A DNA stretch of 64,000 nucleotides from the NCBI RefSeq assembly GCF_019279795.1, contig NC_056747.1, positions 1,000,397,906 through 1,000,461,905 of the forward strand. The letters run 5' to 3'. This document shows, in pieces, positions 44,311-55,193 of the stretch. Positions within the stretch are counted from its first letter, which is position 1. Every line of letters starts with the position of its first letter. This DNA comes from Protopterus annectens (lineage: Eukaryota > Chordata > Ceratodontiformes > Protopteridae). Below the pieces are notes generated by a model. The model was not told where the DNA came from. It did not search any database and saw nothing but the letters and a program-made list of their open reading frames with translations. A program made the translations under genes and the position numbers.

Positions 44311-46045
44311 TTCCAGTCTATGCAGTTGTAACTGCATATACTTCTGGGATCTCTGCAACTGAATGTTGTCTTCTTAATCTGGACTGACTGCTGGTGATAC
44401 AGTCTGGATTCTGTGGGCATGTTCAAGACTGGTTCACCAGCAGTCTGGATATTGGGAAATGCTGCGAGTGCACATGCATGATGTTCTGGGACTCGCAGTT
44501 TTTTTCTTTTTGTTTTACTTTTTTTTTTATTTTACTTTTCTTTTCTGTTTTACAGCTGGGGGAGCTGCTGTCCTGCAGCCCAATAGCACGAGCTGCCCCT
44601 GTGTAAAACAGGCAATGAGGCATAGTTGTCAATCAAATAACTAAACATAGTATCATACCTCTAAATAATATAAGGATAGTACACTTTTCTAAGAAAATAG
44701 TCTAATCCAGGAACACTAAGTGAGTTAACCTTGTCACATTAAAATGCATGTGTGCAACATCACTTAGAGTAAATCCAATAGTATCATTCTAGTTACTTCT
44801 GAGATATATGTAAATTAGCTTCACATAGATCACATAGTAATATATTGTTCACAAAAGGAAGGGAAATCAATTGAATGGCTATACACTCAATCTCAATTTA
44901 TTTGCAGCTTCAGTAGACTTGCCACTGTGTAGTACACTTAAAACAGTGAACATCTTCAAAATTGTAAAATAGCTGCAACACATGAATTAATAAATCAAAT
45001 CCAGCTGCTAATACTATTCTGCTGTTATTTTAGGTTCACTTTCCATAAAAGGAATGTGTTAGAAGTTAATTTTGTATTATAACAGAAAGTTATAGTCAAA
45101 AACTGCAAATGGTGCTGCCTTATAAAATGTCTTTGTGTGACATTACAAATATTCCCTCTGTTATATTTACACTTAGGATGATTAAATAGTTTGAAGTACA
45201 TCAGTATATTCATTTGATATGTAACTTTAATATAAAGTGCTTTACTTACAATATTATGTCAAGTACAAACAATAATTTCACTCAAACAACCTTTGGAACA
45301 GTTCATGCTAGCTTTCTTTTTATTTTCCATGGACTTCCTGCTTCTGAGAAGTCAAAGGTTACACCATACTTCCTTTCTGACATGTGAGCAACTAAGTAAA
45401 GATGGAGTGCTGTTTGAACATGTAGAAGATTGAGCCCTGTTTAAAAACATCTCAGAAGCAGTGTAACTAAAGTCAGTGGGAAAATAACAGTAAAAATGAA
45501 AGCTAATAATACAAGTGGCTCGCAGATGCATTCTACAAGCCATAAATGAGCTAAAAAGTTGTTTTTGCATATTAATTTCATCAGAAATAGCTAAAAATAG
45601 CTATTGTGCATTAAAAGCATTAAATTGGTGATTTTTAAACATAAAGCAATATCAAACTATGCTTAAGGACCTTTTGAACAGCTAAGTTAAAATATAGTTG
45701 TTAAAGGCACCAAAAAGAAATTTAAACAGAGAAAGAAACCTGATTAAGCATACAACCACATATACTTGCATTTTCAAATTAACCCCCATGCCTGTATTTA
45801 AACTAAAAGAATCTTATGTTAACTTGTTGCTATAATTATACTATTATAGGAAGTTGTGATTATTGATGTTATAAACAAAACAGTATTACTAAAGCACTGT
45901 ACTATTTTTTCATAATAATTAAGGTAAGACTGTCAATATTAAGCTTTCCCTAGTGATGTTGGTTTAAACTGCAGTAGTACAAAGTTAATATATGTTAATT
46001 ATTGATGATTTTCTTTGAGAAATGATACAGCAACATAACTTAACA
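44311..46045. other. Unassigned sequence
   Basis: Nothing is recognised apart from a T-rich run at 44,500-44,550. Open frames are short and featureless. Confidence 0.4.
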
Positions 46046-46049
46046 AATT

Positions 46050-47170
46050 AATGGGAGTTGTAGCTAAAACACTTACTTGCCTCTATGCTTTCTTCTTTAA
46101 CAAACCAGTCACTCTTTGTAGCTTGTCTCTTTAAAGACATACTTACATCCATTTCTTCAGCAGGATTCAGCATATTCTTCTGAACAAAAGAAATAACATC
46201 TTCTAAGTTGTCAAAAGTTTTAATTCCTTCAGGTAAAAAGAGCCTAAGTTTGCTGGGAAGATTAGATAGATCTTGATTCCATCTCTGTTCAAAGATTTTA
46301 GTAAACATATTCAGGCTTTCCTTCTTAAGACCACAAGGGAAGAATAATCATTATCAAATTTGATCAGTGGATTCCCAATTTTCAAAGGTGAAGCTGACCA
46401 TGTTGTTTTCTGAACAAGTTTTTATCCTGAGTAGAAAAGAATTTGACTACAATGGAACTGGGATGTACATTTTTTTGTAGAAACGTAAACCAAAGATCTA
46501 AGAGCTCTTTCTATTCCATAATATGGAGATTCCAGAAGATTTAATATTTTTGGGATCCAGGATGTTAAAAAGTTTATCATATTGTCACCTTCCATTGTTC
46601 AGGAACCCCATATATTCTGATGTTATTTCTTCTTGCCCTGTTCTCCAAGTTGTCAATCTTTTTCTGAGTTTATTGTTTTGTTGTAAAACAAAATTAATGC
46701 TGTGCTCTCCTTCTGATAGTTTGCCATCAATACCTGTAGCAGAGTCTTCCATAGCTATTTGTGTTTTTTCTTTTTTAATAACATCATTGATTAAGCCCAT
46801 TTGTTTAGTACAGTCTTCTTTTATTTTATTTGTTTTTGAATCTAGTTTGTCAATTTTCGAGGATAAGTCCTGAATATTTGAAAGAATTTACTGCAGCTCA
46901 TTCTTCATTGAGTTTTCTTGTAAGGCAACCTTTGAATGATTCATTTTCTTTCTTTGAGATTTTCCTCTTGATATTATGACAGGAAAATATATGAAATATT
47001 TGTAGATTGTTTCACCAAAATAATGTTCAGATCTTCCAATTCAATAAATTAGTATACTTTTAAGAGACTTCTGATGAAAATAGCAAAATATTCCTGTCAG
47101 AAAAGACTAAATGAAGCACAGCAAAAATTCGTGCTGCTGTCAGCTTGCCATCTTGGCCACGGGTTTGCTT
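46050..47170 (-). pseudogene. L1/Tx1-like LINE ORF1 fossil
   Basis: On the minus strand a leader with CAAGATGGCAAGCTGACAGC (about 47,155) precedes MNHSKVALQENSMKN (about 46,943). A coiled-coil-like Lys/Asp region follows (KIDKLDSKTNKIKEDCTKQM), then, after a frameshift near 46,655, DNLENRARRNNIRIYGVPE. That motif marks the start of the RNA-recognition domain in ORF1 proteins of L1 and Tx1 LINEs, which coat the element RNA. Further down, DYSSLVVLRRKA recalls the FSxxVxxKRR block, and an 86-codon frame at 46,308-46,048 completes the region. Several stops are present. No endonuclease or RT follows, so the 3' part was lost. Confidence 0.75.
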
Positions 47171-47258
47171 CAGTCTTGATCTGTCATAATACAGTCCCCC
47201 TTTTCTTGAAATGAATGCCATTCAAAATATTATCCTTAGTAGTGTCAAACTCTTTTCC

Positions 47259-47538
47259 TGGCCACAATGGTGCAGCAGTTAACATTGTTGCCTCACAGCT
47301 AGAGGTTCTCCCATTCGATTCTCAGCTGGAACGCCTTCTGTGTGGAGTCTGCATGACCTCCATGCGGTCGAGTGACGCTTAAAGACATGCAGGTAGGTGC
47401 ATGAATGGGTGTGCCTTCATTGAAGGTTGGGTATCAGGCTGGCAGCTCGGCACCATAAAAATCTACTGCCAATTATTAGTGGACCGGAGTTCCACTGTGG
47501 TGACCCCTAACCAGGAAAAACTGAAAGACATTGCTTAC
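47259..47538 (+). mobile_element. SINE with 19-bp target duplication
   Basis: TAGTGTCAAACTCTTTTCC lies at 47,240-47,258 and again at 47,539-47,557. Between them are GGTGCAGCAGTTAACATTGT, GCCTCACAGCTAGAGGTTCT, CTTCTGTGTGGAGTCTGCAT, GCCTTCATTGAAGGTTGGGT and the tail GTGACCCCTAACCAGG. The block order is that of the SINEs at 1.5 and 28 kb, without the long CA run. Confidence 0.92.
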
Positions 47539-47558
47539 TAGTGTCAAACTCTTTTCCC

Positions 47559-49560
47559 ATACTCTCCTTCAGCTGCTCCAGGATAGTAGTGCTGATTCAA
47601 TGAATACTTCAGTCAAAGTTTATAACAAATCACTCTCTTTGATTTGGGATGCATTAGTCTCAGATCATATTTGCCCTTTCTCTAAAAAGAGATGTGAACC
47701 CTAGTTGGATCATGATTCTTTATCTCATGCATGGAGTTGGGTACAGGTTGGAGTGTTAATGATGTAAAACAGGACTATGGCATGACAAGCTTAACTGTGA
47801 AAATCATTACACTGCCGATCAAGCAGAGTTTTCTTTTAAAATGGTAGAATTTATGTCTATGGAAATCTCTTCAGTGGTCAATCAGCTATTCTCTTTTGTG
47901 TGACGGAGAAACTGTGCAGTCCAGCCTGTTTGATCACCAAAGAGCCTTATCTCGCTCAAAGTATGAATCTGCTGCTGCACAACTCTTTGCTAACAACATT
48001 GCCACCATTAGATCTGTTTTTTCTACAGGAGACCCTGAGTGCAGCACAATATCTCGATCATTTTCATTATCCATGTCTTCAGTGGCGTTCAGTATTCCCA
48101 GTTTCAAGGGATTTACTACTATTACCTATACTACATGGCTTTCAACTTTCAAGCTTGAACCATGCATGCCAAAGCTGGTTATGGGCTGTTGTGATATGGT
48201 GGGTCCAGTAATTTACCAGACTGTGGTTTCACAATGAGGGATGGGATAGTTATTTCAGCTTTAAGAGAGGCTATTGTTATCCCAACCCTCAGAAAAACAG
48301 ATTTGGACGAGAATAACTTAAATAAATGCTGCTTAATCTTTAATCTTCCTTTTTGCTTGAAGTTATTGAGAAGGTTGTCTACAAGTAAATTGAGACTTAT
48401 GTCACAGCTAGTAAACAAATGTATCCCTTTCATTCAAATGTTTGTGCTCATCATAGTACTATGACAGCTCTCATAAGAGTGGTTAATCATCTCCTCATGG
48501 CAGCAGACTATTAGTACTATGCAGTGTTAATTTTCCTGGATGTCTCTGCAGCATTTGACACAGTGAATGATGGGATTTTAATAGAGTACTTATGTGCTTA
48601 CTGCAGTAATTCTGCTATGGTTTTATACTGGTTTATTTCATGCCTCTTTAACAAAACTCATGGGGTCTGTTTAGGACTCAAGACTTGTTCACTGTACCAT
48701 CCTGGCTGTGGAGTACCACAGGGCTTCTTCTTAGGCCCATTGCTGTTCACAGTGTATATTCTTCCTTTTGGAGTTCTCTTAAGGGACAGGGGCCCAGAGT
48801 ATCATACGTATGCTGATGACAATCACATCTGGAAATCATTTATACTCTGGCTAATGATCTGAAGTGATATATTCATAGCCTTCCATGATTAAGCAGTTGA
48901 TGTCTTAAGGTGATCTATTGTTTGTTGTTCATGCCCTACTGTCTAATATGCTGGATTACTGCAATGATCTATACCTGGCACTACTGAACATGGAGCTTGA
49001 TTGTTTACAGATGGTGCAGAACTCAGCAGTTAGGTTACAGATGGTGCAGAACTCAACAGTTAGGCTAGTCACTGGAATGGTACATTACCAACAGATTATA
49101 CATGCACTGCATAGCTTTCCCTGGTTTCTTTATCAATACAGGATTATCGATATGTTCCTGGTGTCATTCTATCTGTCAGCTCATGAGCCGGATGCATGTT
49201 ACCTGAAGAAGCTTTTATTTGCATGACTGCTCTACATGTGTTTTATGTTCAGTTTCTGAGCATCTGCTGGTAGTTCCACAGGTTAACCTTCCAATCTCAG
49301 ATTATTGTCCATTTTACTTTCAAGCACCCCCACCTGTGGAACCTGCTACTATAGTGGATTCAAGAGTATCCATTGCTGGCTGGCTTTAGATGGACCATGA
49401 AAAATCATGTTTTTGACATGGCATTTAATGGTGTTGGATTAATGCAATTATTATTCTGTTTTAATCAGTTTTGTCTTTTGATGTATGTATATTTAACATT
49501 TTAATTATGTTACTACTAACTCATTTATTACTAGTATTTTATATAAAAATAAATTTGAAC
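47559..49560 (+). pseudogene. L2-like LINE, RT region and 3' end
   Basis: Recognisable pieces are SLWDALVSDHICPF (about 47,640), NIATIRSVFS (about 47,996), LIFLDVSAAFDTVNDGILIE (48,527), GVPQGFFLGPLLFTVYILPFGVLL, the catalytic box HTYADDNHIW (about 48,805), then LDYCNDLYLALLN and DCLQMVQNSAVRLVTG-like text with an internal duplication of RLQMVQNS (49,012-49,060). VSAAFDTVND, YADD and the DYCN/MVQNSA region are typical of L2-clade LINEs of fish and other vertebrates. About 60 codons between YADD and DYCN are missing and stops are frequent. The end near AAAAATAAATTTGAA (49,560) may be the 3' terminus. Confidence 0.82.
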
Positions 49561-50415
49561 ATGAACACCTTGCCTGTTGTACACCTATTATTAACCTATG
49601 CCTTATTTTAAATGCCTACAAACTTCTAATAAAAACAATATTTTGGTTTAGTTATTACCATAGCTCTCGACCTTCCATATCCAAAATGAGGGACACTAGC
49701 CCTCATAATGTGGAACAAATGGGCAAAATGTGGAACACATACTAATGGCTTACTAACAACTTCAACTAGGAAGGTCATAAGATATTTAAAATATGCTGGT
49801 TTTACTTAAAAAGAAGATATTTTAATGAATTAGTATGATTCATATCTATTTACAATGGATTTCACTTAAAAAATTCCTAACACTGAATGTGTGACAGAGT
49901 CTTTCAATGTGGAACTTTGAGGAACTTCAAGGAACGTGAACTTTTTAAGACCCCAAATGAGGTATGTTCCTCGTAATGAGGTACACTTGAGAGGTATGGT
50001 ATCACATACTGTAAGTAAGAGGAGTAAGAGTTTATACAGTGTATCAGATAAAATCTGGATTTTGTGGCTACATGTTGAACCAGAAAATGTAGATAGTTGC
50101 CAAACCTTCGCAAAGAAAAGTTCATCCTCTCATTCTAAGACATTCATTGACTTAAGATAACATTCTCTTCCATTTCAGTAAGAACAGCAAAAGAAAGCCA
50201 TGACAAGTGCAATTATATGTGCTCTAGTATTCCACTAAGAGTATTTTTAATATTTCACAAATATGTCAGCTCTGGTTTAGGCACAAAATTTATTTTACCA
50301 TTTGTAGCAATTTCCTGTACCTTTCTTGTGTGGATAAAAGTGGAAATGGACATGAAAAAACAGTTACCCTTTTGTGTGTATCTTTATCAATAGATATTTG
50401 TATATACATTTCTAT

Positions 50416-50418
<3 letters not shown>

Positions 50419-50468
<50 letters not shown>
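50419..50468. repeat. (AT)n microsatellite
   Basis: About 25 AT dinucleotides, at the same relative position as the run at 30,320 in copy 1. Confidence 0.95.
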
Positions 50469-50474
<6 letters not shown>

Positions 50475-50639
50475 CATCCATAAACATATGCATATATGCA
50501 CACATATGTACTTCCTAAGAAACTGCATTCATCAAAACTGCCAGCCCTCCATCTCTCTAATGATAAATAACAAATGTTGATCTAAACAGGTTTATCTCTG
50601 CCCTAAAAAGCTACAATTGAGAACCTGTCAAGCACCTGC

Positions 50640-52530
50640 CTCTAGAAAAAAGCTTTTCTCTCATTTAACTCCACCTTCCTAAACATACTCAACTATCATG
50701 CCACCCCTAGAACCATTAGAGTGAAATAAAAATGCGCACACTGGCTAAGTAAAGAATCCAGATGCCTACTCAGAACCAGAGGTAAAGTCTGAGAACAATA
50801 TTATACAACCAAATCCCATATATCTAAACAAACCTTCCTAGAACTCTGAAATAAAACAAAAAAAAAATAGTAAAATTAGACAAAAGCAACTACTATTACA
50901 ACATACAGAATAAACATCAAAATAACCCTCAAAAATTCTGGGTAGCAGTTAACAATATATTGCAGCCTGGAAAATCAACCACTCCCACCCCAACAACCAA
51001 CAACTCTATGAACTTAGCCACTCAATTTAATACTTACTTTACAGATTCAGTTCAACAACCTGCACTGACCCAGACCATTCCCAACCACAACCCTCCTACC
51101 TCAAACTACAACAGTTTACATCCACCGAAAAGTAACAACCAGTTAACATTAAACCCAGTCTCCACTACCATCATCAAAAAAACTTCTAAAAAAAAGTAAG
51201 CCCACTACCTTAGCTGCCAATAATCTCCCTGCTGATTTCCTGCAAATTGCAGAAGAAGCAATCACATACCCTGTATTCATACTTATAAACAGGTCATTAT
51301 CTGAAGCTTACATCCCCACCATCTGGAAAATCTCCAACGTCTTACTCTTACACAAAGGAGGCAACTCCACTGAACTAAAAGCTATCACCCAATTGCAATT
51401 CTGTCCTCTCTCTCAAAAATTCTGGAAAGGGGCATACACACCCAACTTATGGACTATCTCCTTATGGGATCCATATTTATGCACGAACGGCAGTTTCACC
51501 GAAAGTGAAACCGCCGATCATACATTCACGAAAGTATGATAAAAAATAGGGAAAATCAGGGGGGAATGGCTGTTGCTGAGATCACATTACAGTGGGGATA
51601 AGGGAATATTCCTTTCCCCACTGTAGTGCGTTCTCAGAGTGAGAATATAAAAGTAGGGGGTGTGGGGGGCTGCATAAATGTTAATTATGTGTTTTTGGGG
51701 TTTTTTTATGTTTATTTTAGGGACTTTAGTGAAAGTGCTTTTTCGGTTAAAACCCACCTCCTCTCAACTCTCCTGTATGCCTCCCCAATCTTAACTAACC
51801 TCCGCAAGACAGATCTAGCTAAACTTGAAGCCTAATATAATAAAATCTCCAAGTTTGCCACTAATACCTCATACAAGTCATTTAACTGCTCATCACTCAA
51901 GTGGCTTGAACTATCTCAACTTCTTCTCTTTAATCAACTTACCTTCATCCACAAAATAAAAAACCCTGCACTCAAAGATCTCATTCAGCCATATTCCTCC
52001 TCAAGACCCCTTTGCTCCAGCAACAAACTACTTCTACACACACCCAAAGCTAACAATTCAGCAGGTGAATCACTTTTTTCCAACTACATCTCCAAACACT
52101 GGAATAATCTGCCTAACTCACTACTAACTAACTCCTCAACACTTCAATTTAAAAAACTTCTAAAAACGCACCTTACTAACACCTGGCTATGCACCTGCAG
52201 CTCCCATGGATAACCTAGTCATCCTTTTCACTCTATTGTCATTAATCTTATTCTACTAGCATGATCTACCACTAATCGTAGTTTCACTTTAACTGTACAT
52301 AATCATTTGGATATATCCACTAAATGTAAACAACCATTTTTTATGTAATTACTGTTGCTCTACTTACTGTGTCTGAAATCGTTATGTTGTATGTATTTGT
52401 TTCTCACTTGGTTGTATTTGTTTCTCTATGGTATGTATATGTTACTCTTGGAGCTTTTCTCCCTGGTGTCTGCTGAATAAGGACCTGTGTCCAGTCGGAC
52501 TCTCCTGGTAAACTAATGTAAAATAAATAA
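50640..52530 (+). pseudogene. Unclassified LINE, RT core deleted
   Basis: The 5' part reads FWVAVNNILQPG (about 50,937), then NLPADFLQIAEEAITYPVFI, LINRSLSEAYIPTIWKISNV, LLHKGGNSTELKAY and SSLSKILERGIHTQLMDYLL (to about 51,465), which is the linker and first RT blocks of a non-LTR retrotransposon. The 3' part reads LSTLLYASPILTNLRKTDLA (51,757 on), LKWLELSQLLLFNQLTFIHK, AGESLFSNYISKHWNNLPNS and LQFKKLLKTHL (to about 52,175), a LINE C-terminal domain, then a 3' UTR ending TAAATAAATAAAAATT. The catalytic palm, roughly 200 residues, is missing exactly where a MITE-like block lies. It resembles L2/Rex1-type elements, but I cannot place the clade. Confidence 0.7.
51466..51756. mobile_element. MITE-like block at the LINE deletion junction
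   Basis: The block starts near GGGATCCATATTTATGCACG and has a small hairpin (GGCAGTTTCAC / GTGAAACCGCC). It carries the shared core GATAAGGGAATATTCC, CCCCACTGTAGTGCGTTCTC, GAGTGAGAATAT and GTAGGGGGTGTGGGGGGC, and ends near GTGAAAGTGCTTTTTCGG. The core matches the element at 1.1 kb closely and the MITE at 33.2 kb partly. The ends and target duplication are not certain. Confidence 0.65.
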
Positions 52531-52562
52531 ATAAAAATTAACATATACATACATAAATATCT

Positions 52563-52569
<7 letters not shown>

Positions 52570-52632
<63 letters not shown>
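52570..52632. repeat. (CA)n microsatellite
   Basis: About 31 CA dinucleotides, corresponding to the shorter CA run at 30,490-30,513 in copy 1 of the dispersed element. Confidence 0.95.
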
Positions 52633-52638
<6 letters not shown>

Positions 52639-52909
52639 TGTTCACTCCATGTATGCACTGACATGCCTAGACAAACACATTCCTTTAAAGGGAGAGATAA
52701 TTTGTACATTTCTGGCTTTAATTTAAATGTCTCATTGCTGTAAAATTCACAGGATAGTGATTATGAGCCCAAAAAGCAAGGAGCAGCAGTCATGTTCAGA
52801 ATGCTTAAGGGAGTATTATGGCATCTGCACTTCAAAGTCTAAGGTGGGGCCGCAATGCTGACAGTATGCATTCCTTTGAGGGGATGTGTTCTCATAACAC
52901 CTTAAGAGA

Positions 52910-52913
<4 letters not shown>

Positions 52914-52983
<70 letters not shown>
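52914..52983. repeat. (TG)n microsatellite
   Basis: About 35 TG dinucleotides, orthologous in position to the run at 30,818 in copy 1 of the dispersed element. Confidence 0.95.
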
Positions 52984-52984
<1 letters not shown>

Positions 52985-54012
52985 ACGCACATGTGTCTGC
53001 ATAACAATGTGACAATGTATTCACATGAGATGCATGTGTCTTTAGAACTGAAGACTGTCAAATCTTCGGTTCCTGATAATGCTTGGTCTTTGATGTTATG
53101 CACCTCCCAAAACTTCCATAGCACTATCAACTTGCAAAGTAGAATAATCAGTCAGAGGATTCATAAGCTGCTCCTTGTTTCTACTCTGTTTGAATTTCCT
53201 TTTTGGATTACTCTGTATCGGTGCATAAATGCCTGGAAGACTATATTATATTATCAGGAAATTCTTGCCAGTGTGGCAGTATCAAAACTAAGAATTTATT
53301 TTATTTTAAATTACTTTATTTTATGCTATTTTATTTTACTTTATGTTTGTTTGAACAAGCTAATGTCCCCTATGTCAATTGGTTCATCATTATCAACATC
53401 CCTTCATAACAGAATATTTTCATGCACATGTGGAAAGGTTCAGGTTAAGCTATCAACAAACTTTACCATCTAAAGCCACGTGAATTCTTGATTTATATTG
53501 TTAGTTGGATGCCTAAACTATATTTTTGTCTTAGTATTTCAGAACATAGCTTCACCCAGGTTTCCTTTAGTTGATTGATTCCACTTTGCTCATTATGGGC
53601 ATGGTTCTGGATGCAGTTCCCCTATTTTTATTTTATAACCTCATGCTGAGGACCAAATATTAAGTTATTCCTTAAAATTTAACAAACTTCTTGCTAAAGT
53701 GAAATACCACACATGAATGGCTGCTGAGCGATTCAGTCAAGTACATACTTTTCAAATGTATCTCATTACAAGGAACATTCCTCATTTTGAGTCTTAAAAT
53801 GTCCATGTTTTTAAACCATTATCTATGGTTAATAATACTGAATCATATTAAGTCATCAAAAAACTCTTTATAATAATAACATAACACATTTAACCATTTT
53901 GTGAGCTTCAAAGTTGAAGCTGTTAGCAGTCTGTCAGTAATTGCTCCACATTTTGCACTGTTGTTCCTCATTATGAGAGATAATCCTCCGTATTCTGCAA
54001 GCCCTGCATGGA

Positions 54013-54265
54013 GTGCAGGATTAGTTTAAGAGCTATTTTCAGCAATATGGCTGCCGCTTGATCAAGGAACGAGCTCCCGGAACGTGTGCGCGAGCTCTTA
54101 AACTATTCCTGCACGAACAGAGCTTGGGCATGCAAATTACCTCATTTGCATGTGAAAACCATGCAAATGAGGAGAATTTGCAATCCAGGAAGCTGCAAAC
54201 TGTCCATGCAGGACTAGTGTAGTCTGCAGAAATGTACTCGGTTAGTAATCGAGTACATTTCTGCA
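54013..54265. repeat. Cluster of three inverted repeats upstream of the transposase
   Basis: Pair 1 is a 22-bp arm at 54,013-54,034 with its complement at 54,093-54,114 (one mismatch). Pair 2 is CTCATTTGCATG at 54,141-54,152 with its exact complement at 54,160-54,171, both containing an octamer-type ATTTGCAT. Pair 3 is TGCAGAAATGTACTCG at 54,225-54,240 with its exact complement at 54,250-54,265. Such a cluster could be subterminal binding sequence of the Harbinger element or a separate foldback MITE. Confidence 0.9.
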
Positions 54266-55193
54266 AACTACAAAATGGAGCCATGACAGCTCCAAATAAA
54301 GGGTGTATTGGATGTGGAAAGCATGCCAATCACCAAATATATGACCATTGGCATGCAAAAGTGTTTGGGGAAAAAAAAATAACCTTTATATATTTTTTTG
54401 CCAATATCGGCTGTTTAAGCGTAGGGCAGCAGCGTGCAAATGGGATCGGGCCGAAAATAAAATAAAAAAAACTGAAATAAACTATCTAAGCAAAATCAGT
54501 ATTTTGCCATTATACTCAGTGGCAGGCATAAGACAACATGGCCAGTGAATAATGGTTGCTAAGAGGCAGGCAATCCTATGCAAATGAGTATGATACTGAA
54601 TCACATATTTCCCTGCAGATCCAGCTTGCACCCAACTGTGTAGGAGCAATAAACCACAGTTTAAGCCTAAGAGCTAGATTACTTCATAAGGGGGTGTGTC
54701 ATGTAAGTCATAAGCTTATTGGAGCCCTATGGCCCAGGTTTACCCTCAGCTAAGCACAGTTAAGGCAGGGTGTGTGTCTCAGGCTGTATTATCTTACACC
54801 AAGAAAACCATGGTGTACACATTGCAAGCCGAGCCAAGTTCTGTTAAAAGGTGCTTATGTTGCCTAAGCGGTTGTGCACGGCACGCACCAGGTGTTAAAA
54901 AAAAAAAAAAAACAGGAAATAGCATCTCTGTTCACATCTGAGCACTGTGTTTGCCCGGCACACCCCCAGGCTTAAACAGGAAGGCAATTTGAAGGGAAAC
55001 AAGCAGTAAGAAGGTAACCAAGGAGCACTAGCATAGCTGGCAGGTGAAATGTATCAGAACCAGCCAATTACTCAGGCAACATCCCACCACACTACTATAA
55101 ACTATACAAACACCTTTCCCTCTGTTTTTTCCCTGAAACTTTACATCACCGGTGTACACAAACGGGGACATTTTACCTAAGAAAAGCAACAAA
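54266..55193. other. Leader region of the Harbinger transposase
   Basis: No open frame with a domain is visible. A poly(A) run lies at 54,898-54,912. A TATA-like CTATAAACTATAC at about 55,095 lies 100 bp before the start codon and could be the core promoter. I could not find a Myb-like companion gene here. Confidence 0.4.
55095..55102 (+). promoter_or_regulatory. TATA-like box before the transposase
   Basis: CTATAAAC lies about 99 bp upstream of the ATG at 55,194, in a suitable place for a short leader. This rests on position and sequence only. Confidence 0.3.

Larger units (their letters stand above)
49658..53995. mobile_element. Dispersed DNA element, copy 2, with about 0.3-kb terminal inverted repeats
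   Basis: The left arm begins CCATAGCTCTCGACC at 49,658 and includes GAGGGACACTAGCCCTCATA, AACAACTTCAACTAGG and, at about 49,940-49,985, TTTTTAAGACCCCAAATGAG with CCTCGTAATGAGGTACA. The right arm (about 53,700-53,995) carries the reverse complements: TGTATCTCATTACAAGGAAC, CATTTTGAGTCTTAAAA, AAGTTGAAGCTGTTAGCAG and TTCCTCATTATGAGAG. The middle matches copy 1 at 30.1-35.6 kb. No transposase is visible. A LINE with its own MITE interrupts it at about 50.5-52.53 kb. The superfamily is unknown. Confidence 0.72.

Noticed and set aside
47896..48237. A separate protein gene at 47.9-48.2 kb
   Set aside because: The frame belongs to the linker region of the L2-like LINE and contains its NIATIRSVFS block.
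54739..55193. Start of the transposase at the in-frame GTG at 55,152
   Set aside because: Eukaryotic initiation at GTG is rare, and an ATG in good context lies 14 codons downstream at 55,194.
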